From positions 1 to 50,396 of the forward strand of contig DATJPY010000058.1 of NCBI GenBank assembly GCA_035506135.1: a stretch of 50,396 bases of DNA, given 5' to 3'. Position 1 is the first letter of the stretch, and every line of letters begins with the position of its first letter. Below, piece after piece: positions 28,092-39,564 of the stretch. The notes below the pieces were generated by a model. The model ran no database searches. It was given only the letters and a program-made list of their open reading frames with translations, and was not told the origin of the DNA. The translations under genes and the position numbers were made by a program. This DNA comes from DATJPY01 sp035506135 (GTDB taxonomy: Bacteria > Myxococcota_A > UBA9160 > PR03).

Positions 28092-28195
28092 CAATCGGCA
28101 CCTCCGACCCGCCGGGGGGTGGCACGAGCGGAGCGAGGGATCGGCGAGCAGGCCGGACCACCTGCAGCCCGCCCCCGCCGGAACGGACTCAACTC

Positions 28196-28223
28196 TCTAG
28201 ACTAGGGTGCGCGGCATTGTCAA
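28196..28223 (-). promoter_or_regulatory. sigma-70 promoter of the YCF48-like gene
   Basis: On the minus strand, TTGACA (28218-28223) is followed after 16 bp by TCTAGA (28196-28201), a perfect -35 with a weak -10. The transcript leader would be about 95 nt. The divergent aarF-like gene begins at 28272. Confidence 0.5.
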
Positions 28224-29697
28224 GAATCGATGCCGCTCGCCCGGGGCGCGAGGCGGGAGAGGAGGATTCGAATGACCGAGCTCCCGCCGAGCGCGGCCGA
28301 GTCGAGCGCGGTCTCCCCGCCCCAGGTGCGACACCCGCGCCTGCCGCTGCGTTTCAGGTTACGGGCGCTCGGGATCGAGCAGGCCCTGCGCCTGGCCTGG
28401 TGCTTCCTCGGCCTCGCGCTCGCCGAGGTCGCGGGGCGGCCGGTCGACTGGGTGGTGGACGCCGATCGGCGCGACGCTCGGCGCGCCGCACGGCGTGCCG
28501 CCGGAGCGCGGCGCGTCGCCGCGACGCTCGGTCAGCTCAAGGGCCCGTTCGCCAAGGCCGGGCAGTTCGCGTCGCTGCGCTACGACCTGCTCGCACCCGA
28601 GGTGCGCGAGGCGTTCGCCACGCTCCAGGACCGCGTGCCGCCCCTGCCCTTCCGCTCGGTCGCGGCCGTGATCGAGGCGGAGCTGGGAGCGCCGGTCGAG
28701 GCGCTCTTCGCATCGTTCGAGCCCGAGCCCCTCGGCGCCGCCTCGGTCGCGCAGGTGCACCGCGCGCGGCTGCCGAACGGCGAGGACGTCGCTGTCAAGG
28801 TGCAGTTCCCGTGGCTCGAGCACTCGCTGCGCGCCGACCTCGCGCTCGCGGGCGGGCTGCTCGCCCGGCTCGGCCGCCAGCGCCTGTCGCCGATCGACCG
28901 CCGACGCCTGTTCCAGGAGTTCGCGGTGGGGCTCGCCGAAGAGCTCGACTTCCGGCACGAGGCGGACGTCGCCGCCGAGATCGCAGCGAACCTGGCGCAC
29001 GATCCGCAGGTGGTGGTGCCGTCGGTGCATCGCGCCCTCTCGGCGCGCCGCGTGCTCACCGTGGGCTACCTGCCGGCAATCCCGATCACCGATCGCGACG
29101 CGCTCGCGCGGCGCGGCGTCCCCGTGCGCGCCGTGCTGGAGACGCTCGCGCGCGCGTACGCCAAGCAGGTCTTCGTCGACGGGCTCTTCCACGCCGACCC
29201 GCATCCGGGGAATCTGTTCGTCGTCGACGACGACGAAGTGGCCGTGCGCCCGCGGGTGCTGTTCGTCGACTTCGGCCTCTCGAAGCGCTTGTCGCCGCGG
29301 CTGCGCCGCGAGATGCGCGGCGGCATCCACGCGCTGCTGCGCCAGGACGTCGGCGGGTTCGTCGACGCGATGGAGCGGATGAACATGATCGCGGCCGGCG
29401 CGCGCGACGGGGTGCAGGCGGCCGTCGTCTCGATGTTCGAGCGCATCCGGCGCGAGGGCGCCTTGCTCGGCCTGGGCGGGGCGCAGGTGCTGGGGCTGAA
29501 GGACGAGGCGAAGCGGCTGCTCGCGGAGACCCCGGGGCTGCAGCTTCCGAACGAGCTGCTGCTCTACGCGAAGACGCTCTCCTTCCTGTTCGGGCTCGGG
29601 GAATTCCTCGACCCGCAGGCGGACCTGATGCGCATCAGCGTTCCGTATCTGCTGCGCTTCCTGGCGGAGCGCGACGGCTCCGCGCGCGGCGCTCCGC

Positions 29698-30888
<1,191 letters not shown>

Positions 30889-30922
30889 CGCAGCGGTCTC
30901 CTCTGGCGTCGCAGTCTAACCG

Positions 30923-30942
30923 AGCGCCCCGGCCGGGGCGCT
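30923..30942. promoter_or_regulatory. 20-bp perfect palindrome between argG and the divergent small ORF
   Basis: AGCGCCCCGG followed by its exact reverse complement CCGGGGCGCT. It lies 35 nt upstream of argG and 28 nt upstream of the small plus-strand ORF. It is too GC-rich to be an ArgR box. It could be an operator for either gene or simply a hairpin; there is no T-tract for a terminator. Confidence 0.4.
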
Positions 30943-30969
30943 ACGCTGCCGCCTGCGCGGAGGCAGCGG

Positions 30970-31164
30970 ATGAGGCGGGGGGCATCGGCGCTGGGTCTCG
31001 GCCTGGCGCTCGCGGCCGGAGTTGCGGCTGCGCAAGAGGGATCGACCGCCTTGCCGCTGGTGGCCGCCCGCCTGCCGGGCTTCACGCCCTTCGCGTTCAC
31101 CAACCCGATCTTCGTCGACGCCGACGGCGACGGCCGGTGGACGGCGCCCGAGCCCGTCCCCTAG
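30970..31164 (+). pseudogene. 64-codon ORF: signal peptide joined to a metallohydrolase-like C-terminal tail
   Basis: The ORF has an ATG at 30970 with GGAGG 6 nt upstream, so it is translatable. Residues 1-22 are a signal peptide (RRGASALGLGLALAAGVAAA then Q). Residues ~36-64 (GFTPFAFTNPIFVDADGDGR then WTAPEPVP) closely resemble the extreme C-terminus of secreted CehA/McbA-type PHP metallohydrolases, which I recall ending in xxTNPIFVDxDGDGRF. The catalytic body is absent, so the simplest reading is an in-frame internal deletion that left the two ends. A genuine tiny secreted Ca-binding (DxDxDG) peptide is the alternative. It is convergent with dnaK and ends 7 nt from its stop. Confidence 0.55.
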
Positions 31165-31171
31165 CCGACGC

Positions 31172-32733
<1,562 letters not shown>

Positions 32734-32746
<13 letters not shown>

Positions 32747-34032
32747 CGCTTCCCTCCCAGACGGCGGAGCGCCTGCAGCGGACCCGAGGCGCGAAGCTCG
32801 GCGCGCGCCTCCTCGTCCTTCGGATCCAGCTCCAGCGCGATCTCGAGCTCACGGCGCGCGTTGGCCTCGAGGCCGGCGGCCTTGAAGATCTGTCCCAGCA
32901 GGCGGTGCGCAGCGGCGTCGCGCGGCTCGATCTCGACCGCCGCCGCGGCCCACTCCTTGGCCTGGCGCAGGTCGCCTCCCGATGCGAAGGAGAGCCGCGC
33001 CGCGCGCCGCAGCAGGTCGGCGTCGTGCGGCCGGTCCTGCAGCGCCTCCTCGAAGCTGCGCAGCGCCGAGGCGTAGTCGCGCAGCTCGAGGGCGCTCTCG
33101 GCCTCCTTGACGAGCTGCTTCGCGCGCTCGTCGTGCGCCCGGCGGTGGACCTCGACGAACTGCTCCTTGTAGGCCGCGTTCCACGGATCGTGGGCGATGG
33201 CGAGCCGCACCGCGCCCGCGGCCTCGAGCCAGCGCCCCGCCCCGTAGGCGGCCATGCCGCTCTCGAAGAAGCGCTTGGCCCGCGCCTTGCGCTCCTTCAG
33301 CATGCGCGATGGCACCGAGAAGACGTGCGGACGGCGTCGCGGCGGCGGTGTCCCGGCGCGCTCGGGCGCCGCCTCGGCCGCCGCGGCCGCGGGCGATGCC
33401 TGCGGCGTCGCGTTGGCGGGCGCCGCGGCCGCCAGCGAGCGCTCGATCTCCGCGCGCGCGGTCGGATCGGACAGGAGCTCGTACGCCTCGACCACCCTGC
33501 CGAAGACGCGCTCGAGGCGCTTCGCGAAGGGGCCGAGGTTGCGCCGGAAGTAGCGGTCGGGGTGGAGCTCCTTCGAGAGCTGGAAGTACGCGTGGCGCAG
33601 GGCCTTGCGGTCGGCGTCGCGCGGGACGCCGAGGATCTCGTGGTAGGGCGCGTCGAGGCGCTCGCCGAACTCGAGGATGCGGCGCTGCAGCTCGAGCGGG
33701 ATGTCGAGGCTCGGATCGAGCTCTGGGCGGCCGGCGATCGACGGAGCGGGTCGACGCGCGGGGGCCGGCTCGCGGCCCGGCGCCGCCTTGCTCTCGCGCG
33801 CCTGCGGCGCCGCCGACACCACCAGGACGCCCTCCGACAGCCAGCGCCCGAGGCAGCGCTCGACCTCGGCGGGCGGGAGGCCGCCGATCTGGCGCAGCTC
33901 GCTCCAGGAGGTGCGACCATCGATTCGCGACAGCAGGTATCCCTCCGCCGGGGTGAGCGCGAGCCGCGCCGGATCCACCCCGGGACCCAGACGCGGAATC
34001 CGCTCCGGCGCGTTCTTGCCTCCGACCTGCAT
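32734..34032 (-). CDS. J-domain protein with N-terminal winged-helix-like region and C-terminal TPRs
   Basis: 432 aa. Residues ~20-70 (PAEGYLLSRIDGRTSWSELR, LPPAEVERCLGRWLSEGVLV) look like the small helical module at the ends of PatA/DUF4388-type proteins. A J domain follows at ~125-190 with the essential HPD (QLSKELHPDRYFRRNLGPFA) and YHEILGVPRDADRKALRHAY. After an Ala/Pro linker, TPR-like repeats fill ~250-425 (AKQLVKEAESALELRDYASA, ELEIALELDPKDEEARAEL). The HPD motif means it can stimulate the Hsp70 encoded directly after it with a 13-bp overlap. TPRs presumably select the client. No zinc-finger domain, so it is not DnaJ itself. Confidence 0.88.
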
Positions 34033-34155
34033 CGCCTCCGCCCCGACCGGCCGATGTACCGGTCACCTGCGACCCAATGGACCGGTCTCGTCCTCATCGG
34101 CCGCCCTGTCGGGAAGCTGAGCGCGCAGCCGGCCGAGGGGAGCCCCCTGGGGAAA

Positions 34156-34170
34156 CGAGCCCGGCGCTCG
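34156..34170 (-). terminator. weak hairpin after argF
   Basis: On the minus strand, 9-23 nt after the argF stop, CGAGC-GCCGG-GCTCG forms a 5-bp stem followed by TTT. The stem and T-run are short, so this is at best a weak or Rho-assisted terminator before the J-domain gene. Confidence 0.3.
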
Positions 34171-34178
34171 AACGGTGG

Positions 34179-35108
34179 CTAGCGGACGGGGGCCAGCAGG
34201 CGCTCGAGGATCGCCTTCTGGGCGTGCAGGCGGTTCTCGGCCTGGTCGAAGACGATGCTGCGCGGCCCGTCGAGCACGTCGTCGGTGATCTCCTCGCCGC
34301 GGTGCGCAGGGAGGCAGTGCATCACCCAGGCGTCGGGCGCGTGCCGCAGGAGGCGCTGGTTGACCTGGAACGGCTCGAACAGCGCCCTGCGGCGCTCCGA
34401 CTCCGCCTCCTGCCCCATGCTCGTCCACACGTCGGTGTAGACGAAGTGCGCGCCCTTCACGGCGTCGACCGGGTCGTCGGTCCAGCGGATCCGCGCTCCG
34501 CTGGCGGCGGCCAGCTCGAGCGCGCGCCGGCGCACCTGCTGCGCCGGCTGGTGCGAGGCCGGCGTCGCCAGGCGGAGCTCGCCGCCGAGGACCGCGAAGG
34601 CGTTCAGCAGCGAGTTGGCGACGTTGTTGCCGTCGCCCACGTAGGCAACCGCGACCCGCGCCAGGTCCGCGCGCTCGGTCACTGTCTGGAGGTCGGCCAT
34701 CGCCTGGCAGGGGTGCAGGAGATCGGTGAGGCCGTTGATCACGGGAATCGCCGCGGCCCCGGCGAGCTCCTCGACCAGCGCGTGGTCGTAGGTGCGCGCC
34801 AGGATGCCGTGCACCCAGCGCGAGAGATTGCGCGCCACGTCGGCGGCCGACTCGCGCGTGCCGATGCCGACCTGCTCGGGGCGGAGCAGGATGGCGTGGC
34901 CGCCGAGCTGGGTCATGCCGGCCTCGAAGGTGACGTGGGTGCGCAGCGAGGGCTTCTCGAAGTACATGGCCAGCGTCCGCCCGCGCAGCGTCTGCGGCGA
35001 CTCGCCGCGGCGGTACAGGCGCTTCAGCTCGTGCGCGCGGGCCAGCATTCCGCGCAGCTCCTCGGCGGGCCAGTCCGCCAGGGAGACGAAGTCCTTCGGC
35101 GCGCTCAT
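34179..35108 (-). CDS. argF: ornithine carbamoyltransferase
   Basis: 309 aa. Carbamoyl-phosphate site in EKPSLRTHVTFEAGM (the S-x-R-T-H form), LLHPCQAMADLQT, and the ornithine-specific HCLPAHRGEE near the C-terminus; YTDVWTSMGQE is also present. These mark OTCase rather than aspartate carbamoyltransferase. The ATG overlaps the argB stop (ATGA). argD, often between argB and argF, is not here. Confidence 0.96.
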   Translation of the reverse strand: MSAPKDFVSLADWPAEELRGMLARAHELKRLYRRGESPQTLRGRTLAMYFEKPSLRTHVTFEAGMTQLGGHAILLRPEQVGIGTRESAADVARNLSRWVHGILARTYDHALVEELAGAAAIPVINGLTDLLHPCQAMADLQTVTERADLARVAVAYVGDGNNVANSLLNAFAVLGGELRLATPASHQPAQQVRRRALELAAASGARIRWTDDPVDAVKGAHFVYTDVWTSMGQEAESERRRALFEPFQVNQRLLRHAPDAWVMHCLPAHRGEEITDDVLDGPRSIVFDQAENRLHAQKAILERLLAPVR

Positions 35109-35959
35109 CGCGTGATCAGGGTCCCCACGCCGCGATCGGTAAAGATCTCGAGCAGCACCGCGTGCACGACGCGGCCGTCGATCACGTGGGCACGCGGGAC
35201 GCCGCCGGCGAGGGCGGCGAGACAGCACTCGACCTTGGGGATCATCCCGCCGCGGATTACGCCCTCGGCGATCAGCTTGCGCGCCTCCTCGCGCGAGAGC
35301 TCGGGCAGGAGCGCGCCGTCGGGGCCGAGAACGCCCTCCACGTCGGTGAGCAGGATCAGCTTCTCCGCGCCGAGCGCCTGGGCGATTGCACCCGCCGCCT
35401 CGTCGGCGTTGACGTTGTAGGTGAGCCCGTCGGTGCCGACGCCGATCGGTGCGATCACCGGGACGAAGCCGGCGTCCGCGACCGCCGTGATGGCGTCTGC
35501 GTCCACCGCGGTGACCTCGCCGACGCGCCCGATGTCGCGGCCGTCCCGCAGGCGGCGCTTCACGCGCAGCATGTCGCCGTCGCTGCCCGTGAGCCCGACC
35601 GCCTTGCCGCCGCCGCGCTGGACCAGCGCGACGATCTCGCGGTTCACCTTGCCGCCGAGCACCATCTCGACGACGTCCATGGTCTCGTCGTCGGTGACGC
35701 GCAAGCCGTCGACGAAACGCGACTCCTTGCCGAGGCGCTCGAGCGTGGCGCCGATCTGCGGGCCCCCGCCGTGCACGATCACCGGCCGCACCCCGATGTG
35801 CTTCAGGAGCACGACGTCGACCGCGAACGACGCACGCAGCTCGGCGTCCTTCATCGCGGCGCCGCCGTACTTGATGACGATGGTCTTGTCGAGGAAGCGG
35901 CGCATGTAGGGCAGGGCTTCGATCAGGACGCGCGCCTTGTCGATCAGCGCCTGCACCAT
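35105..35959 (-). CDS. argB: acetylglutamate kinase
   Basis: 284 aa. TIVIKYGGAAM and PVIVHGGGPQIG bind ATP and N-acetylglutamate. LTGSDGDMLRVKR, VNADEAAGAIAQALGAEKLI and LLTDVEGVLGPDG are conserved. The N-terminal helix VQALIDKARVLIEALPYMRR is the extended form found in arginine-sensitive hexameric NAGK, suggesting feedback inhibition. Its ATG shares one base with the upstream receiver-GAF gene stop. Confidence 0.96.
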   Translation of the reverse strand: MVQALIDKARVLIEALPYMRRFLDKTIVIKYGGAAMKDAELRASFAVDVVLLKHIGVRPVIVHGGGPQIGATLERLGKESRFVDGLRVTDDETMDVVEMVLGGKVNREIVALVQRGGGKAVGLTGSDGDMLRVKRRLRDGRDIGRVGEVTAVDADAITAVADAGFVPVIAPIGVGTDGLTYNVNADEAAGAIAQALGAEKLILLTDVEGVLGPDGALLPELSREEARKLIAEGVIRGGMIPKVECCLAALAGGVPRAHVIDGRVVHAVLLEIFTDRGVGTLITR

Positions 35960-37593
35960 CAGCCGTGCTCGTCTCCGGCGCTCTCCTTGCGCACCTGTGC
36001 CACCTCCTCGATCGACTCGACGAGGCTACGGTAGAGGAGCGCGTTGCGCACCGCCGCCGAGAGCGCCGCGCCGAGCACCTGCTGCGTCTGCGGCGAGGCC
36101 GCAGCCGCGCGCTCCCCGAAGGCGCGGAAGACGCCGAGCGTCTTGCCGCGGAAGCGCAGCGGGAGCAGCAGCAGCGATCCGTCCGCTCCGCCCTCGGGCG
36201 TGTCGACACCGGGATCGAAGCGCGGGTCGTCGGCGGACTGCTGGCTGGCGAGCGGCTCGCCGCTCTCGAAGACGGCGCCGGTGAGGCCGGACGCGCTCGG
36301 CAGCGAGGCGCGATCGGCCGGCCCACCCGCGTCCCACTGCGCCTCGCGCCGCAGCTCGCCGCTCGGCGCGTCGAGCAGGTACACCGAGACGGGAGCCGCC
36401 GGCAGCGTCTCGGCGACGGCACGCAGCGCGGCGCGGAGGACGCGCTCGGGCGCCAGCTCCGCGGTCATCGCCTCGCACACGGCACCGGCGAGCTGGGATT
36501 CGAGGGCGGGTTGCTGAGCTGCTGCAGCAAGTCCCGACGGATCGGCCTGCGGCCGATCGGGTTGCTGAGCTGTTGCACGTCTGTTGACTTCGCTCGGCTT
36601 CGCCTCGCTGCGCGCGGCGCCTTCGGCGCCGCTTGCGGGATGATCCAGACGATCCAATTGCCCCGGAGGAGACGTGGACGGGCGGCTCGGGTCGAGGAGC
36701 GGGGAGAGCGCGAGGCTCAGCAGCCGCAGGAGCACGACGTCGTCCTCGCCGAAGCGCGCGCCGCCGCGGCGGTCGGTGGCGCAGAGCGCGCCGAAGCGCT
36801 CCGGGCCGACACCGAGCGGCATCACGACGAACGACGAGCTCTCGTAGCGGTCCGCCGCTGGCGTGGCGAAGCGCGGATCCGTGCCGGCGTCGGCGACCAG
36901 GATCGGCTCGCCGCGGGCCACCGCCTGCCCGGCCACGCCGCCGCCGATCGGCACCGCGTCGAGTTCCTCGGCAGCGAGCTTGCGGCCGGTCACCGCGGCC
37001 ACCCGGAGCTGGTCGCCGCTCGGGTCGCGCAGCAGCACCGACGTCTTGCTGGCGTCGAGGAGTCGGCCGGCGGCCTCGGCCAGGCGCGCCGGCAGCGAGG
37101 CGCCCTCGCCGTCGCCCTCCGCGCCGAGGAGCCGCTCGACCTCGCCCGCGAGCGCGCCGACCCGGCCGTGCAGCGCGTTCCAGCGGGCGGCCAGCGCGAA
37201 GGAGTCGAGCGCGCGGCGCACCGAGAGCCGCATCTCCTCCTCGTGCAGCGGCTTCGCGAGGTAGTCGCAGGCGCCGAGCCGCAGCGCCTCGAGCACGTAC
37301 TCCTGGTCGGTGTGCGCCGAGAGCATGACCACGCGCAGCTCGGGCCGCCGCTCGCGCAGCGCGCGCAGCACCTCGAGGCCGCTCCGGTCGGGGAGCTGGA
37401 TGTCGAGCACCGCGACCCCGATCGCGGGATCGCTCGCCGCCTCGAGCGCCTCGGCCGCGTTCTGCGCGAGGCGGCACGTGATGCCGTCGCCCTCCAGCAC
37501 CTCGCGGATCGCCTCGCGGAAGAAGCGCTCGTCGTCCACCACCAGCACACGGGTCGAGGTCGCGTTCGGGGTGCCGTTCGGCGTCACTCGCAT
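35959..37593 (-). CDS. response regulator with two GAF domains; repeat R7 translated in the inter-domain linker
   Basis: 544 aa. Receiver at ~15-130 (RVLVVDDERFFREAIREVLE, Asp64 in VAVLDIQLPDRSG, LAKPL lysine). First GAF ~150-300 (ASKTSVLLRDPSGDQLRVAA, VVMPLGVGPERFGALCATD). Second GAF ~370-525 (APVSVYLLDAPSGELRREAQ, LLLLPLRFRGKTLGVFRAFG). No output catalytic or DNA-binding domain follows. Residues ~310-362 between the GAF domains are a translation of repeat R7 and its tail, giving EGAARSEAKPSEVNRRATAQ and a second AAAQQP. The same peptide occurs in the RodZ-like protein 27 kb away, although the proteins are unrelated. It is co-oriented and overlapping with argB by 1 nt. Confidence 0.87.
   Translation of the reverse strand: MRVTPNGTPNATSTRVLVVDDERFFREAIREVLEGDGITCRLAQNAAEALEAASDPAIGVAVLDIQLPDRSGLEVLRALRERRPELRVVMLSAHTDQEYVLEALRLGACDYLAKPLHEEEMRLSVRRALDSFALAARWNALHGRVGALAGEVERLLGAEGDGEGASLPARLAEAAGRLLDASKTSVLLRDPSGDQLRVAAVTGRKLAAEELDAVPIGGGVAGQAVARGEPILVADAGTDPRFATPAADRYESSSFVVMPLGVGPERFGALCATDRRGGARFGEDDVVLLRLLSLALSPLLDPSRPSTSPPGQLDRLDHPASGAEGAARSEAKPSEVNRRATAQQPDRPQADPSGLAAAAQQPALESQLAGAVCEAMTAELAPERVLRAALRAVAETLPAAPVSVYLLDAPSGELRREAQWDAGGPADRASLPSASGLTGAVFESGEPLASQQSADDPRFDPGVDTPEGGADGSLLLLPLRFRGKTLGVFRAFGERAAAASPQTQQVLGAALSAAVRNALLYRSLVESIEEVAQVRKESAGDEHG
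36561..36674 (-). repeat. structured repeat, copy R7 (in-frame between two GAF domains)
   Basis: Most complete copy. Minus strand: CTCCTCCGGGGCAA left flank, GGATCATCCCGCAA, hairpin GCGGCGCC-GAA-GGCGCCGC (8 bp, 36614-36632), core GCGCAGCGAG, second hairpin GGC-GAA-GCC, GAGCGAAGTCAACAGACG, tail CAGCTCAGCAACC. A further hairpin GATCGGCC-TGC-GGCCGATC (36540-36558) and a second CAGCTCAGCAACC (near 36509-36521) follow. Confidence 0.85.
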
Positions 37594-37642
37594 GGCTCCT
37601 CGGGGGGCTCGAATCCTCGGTCGGCGGGGAGATGTTGGGCGA

Positions 37643-39028
37643 TCACAGGATGTAGCGCGAGAGGTCCTCGTCGCGCGCCAGGTCGCCGAGCCGCTGCAGC
37701 ACGAAGGCCTCGTCGATCGTGATCCGCTTGCCGCCCAGGTCGGGCGCGTCGAAGCTGATGGCGTCGAGCAGCCGCTCCATCACGGTGTGCAGGCGCCGGG
37801 CGCCGATGTCGTCGGTGCGCGCGTTCACCGCCGCAGCGATCTGGGCGAGCGCGCGCACGCCGTCGTCGCGGAAGTCGAGATGCACATCCTCGGTGGCGAG
37901 CAGCGCCACGTACTGCCGCACCAGCGAGTTGTCGGGCTCGGTGAGGATGCGGACGAAGTCCTCCTGCGAGAGGCTCGCGAGCTCGACGCGGATCGGGAAT
38001 CGCCCCTGGAGCTCCGGGATCAGGTCCGACGGCTTGGCGACGTGGAACGCCCCGGCCGCGATGAACAGCACGTGGTCAGTCCGCACGGCCCCGTGCTTGG
38101 TCTGCACGGTCGAGCCCTCGACGATCGGCAGCAAATCGCGCTGCACGCCCTCTCGCGACACGTCCGGACCCGCGCGGCCGGCGCCGCCGGCGCTCGCGAT
38201 CTTGTCGATCTCGTCGATGAACACGATGCCGGCCTGCTCGACCCGCTCGATCGCGAGCTCGCGCACCCGATCCATGTCGACCAGCCGCGCCGCCTCCTCC
38301 GCCGCGAAGGCCTCGCGCGCCTGCGGGATCTTCATCCGCCGCCGCCGCGTGCGCTTGGGGAACAGGTTGCCGAGCAGGTCCTTGAACTGGACGCCCATCT
38401 CCTCGACGCCCTGCGGCGTGAAGATCGAGAGGGACGGCGCGCCGCCGGCGTCGGCCACCTCGACGTCGATCTCGCGCTCGTCGAAGAGCCCCTGGCGGAG
38501 CATGCGGCGCAGCTTCTCGCGCGTGTCGGGGGTGCCACCCTCCGGGCGCGCGGCAGCGCCGGCCTCCAGCCGGGGCGGTGCGGGGTCGGGCAGCGTCGAG
38601 GGCGCGGCCGGGAGCAGCGCGTCGAGGAGCCGCTCCTCGGCGCGCTCGTCCGCCTTGGCGCGCACGGCGCGCCGCTCCTCCTCCGCGACCATCTTCACCG
38701 AGAGCTCGGTCAGGTCGCGCACGATCGACTCGACGTCGCGACCCACGTAGCCGACCTCGGTGAACTTGGAGGCTTCGACCTTCAGGAACGGCGCCTGCGC
38801 GAGCCGCGCCAGGCGCCGCGCGATCTCGGTCTTGCCGACCCCCGTGGGTCCGATCATGATGATGTTCTTCGGCGCGATCTCGTCGCGCAGGTCCTCCGCG
38901 ACCTGCTGCCGGCGCCACCGATTGCGCAGCGCGATGGCGACCGCGCGCTTCGCCTCGCGCTGGCCGACCACGTAGCGGTCGAGCTCCGAGACGATCTCGC
39001 GCGGCGTGAAGGTGCGGACCTCGCTCAC
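37643..39028 (-). CDS. hslU: HslU ATPase subunit of the HslUV protease
   Basis: 461 aa AAA+ unfoldase. Starts with the HslU hallmark TPREIVSELDRYVVGQREAK; Walker A GPTGVGKTEIARRLA; pore loop in ASKFTEVGYVGRDVESIVRD; Walker B GIVFIDEIDKIA; a helical I-domain (~120-240); C-terminal GARRLHTVMERLLDAISFDA and the terminal DLSRYIL that inserts into HslV. The GTG start overlaps the hslV stop (GTGA). Confidence 0.97.
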   Translation of the reverse strand: MSEVRTFTPREIVSELDRYVVGQREAKRAVAIALRNRWRRQQVAEDLRDEIAPKNIIMIGPTGVGKTEIARRLARLAQAPFLKVEASKFTEVGYVGRDVESIVRDLTELSVKMVAEEERRAVRAKADERAEERLLDALLPAAPSTLPDPAPPRLEAGAAARPEGGTPDTREKLRRMLRQGLFDEREIDVEVADAGGAPSLSIFTPQGVEEMGVQFKDLLGNLFPKRTRRRRMKIPQAREAFAAEEAARLVDMDRVRELAIERVEQAGIVFIDEIDKIASAGGAGRAGPDVSREGVQRDLLPIVEGSTVQTKHGAVRTDHVLFIAAGAFHVAKPSDLIPELQGRFPIRVELASLSQEDFVRILTEPDNSLVRQYVALLATEDVHLDFRDDGVRALAQIAAAVNARTDDIGARRLHTVMERLLDAISFDAPDLGGKRITIDEAFVLQRLGDLARDEDLSRYIL

Positions 39029-39564
39029 GGAAGCGTCACCACCTCGATGCGGTCGTTGGTGTAGATGCAGATCTCGGCGGCGATCCCGAGCGCCTCGCGC
39101 GCGATCGCCTCGGCGCCGAGCGCCGAGCGGCGCAGCAGCGCGCGCGCCGCGGCGAGCGCGTAGGGCCCCCCCGATCCGATCGCGGCGATCCCGTCGTCCG
39201 GCTCCAGCACGTCGCCGTTGCCCGACACGACCAGCACGGCGCTCGGATCCCCGACCAGCAGCATCGCCTCGAGCCGGCGCAGCGCGCGGTCGGTTCGCCA
39301 CTCCTTGGCCAGCTCGACGGCCGCGCGGCGCACGTTGCCGCCGTGCGCGTCGAGCTTCGCCTCCAGCCGCTCGGTGAGCGCGAGGCCGTCGGCCGCGCCG
39401 CCCGCGAAGCCGACCGCGGCGCGCCCCTTGGCGGCGAGCCGCACCTTGAGCGCGCCGTGCTTCACGGCCGTCTGCCCGATCGTCACCTGTCCGTCGGCCG
39501 CGAGCGCGAGCCGCCCGTCGCGCAGCACGCCGAGCACGGTGGTGGAGTGGACGGAGGAGCTCAC
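39025..39564 (-). CDS. hslV: HslV peptidase subunit
   Basis: 179 aa threonine peptidase. The N-terminus VSSSVHS-TTVLGVLRDGRLA places the catalytic Thr at residue 8 after a 7-residue propeptide. ADGQVTIGQTAVKHGALKVR, GFAGGAADGLALTERLEAKL and IGSGGPYALAAARALL are family hallmarks. GTG start at 39564 overlaps the xerC stop. The dodecamer docks with HslU to degrade misfolded and regulatory proteins. Confidence 0.96.
   Translation of the reverse strand: MSSSVHSTTVLGVLRDGRLALAADGQVTIGQTAVKHGALKVRLAAKGRAAVGFAGGAADGLALTERLEAKLDAHGGNVRRAAVELAKEWRTDRALRRLEAMLLVGDPSAVLVVSGNGDVLEPDDGIAAIGSGGPYALAAARALLRRSALGAEAIAREALGIAAEICIYTNDRIEVVTLP

Noticed and set aside
28128..28143. Possible sigma-54 promoter TGGCACGAGCGGAGC on the plus strand before the aarF-like gene
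   Set aside because: The -12 element reads GAGC instead of TTGC.
34936..34950. GCGCAGCGAG core inside argF
   Set aside because: It encodes conserved OTCase residues and has no flanking hairpin or right half.
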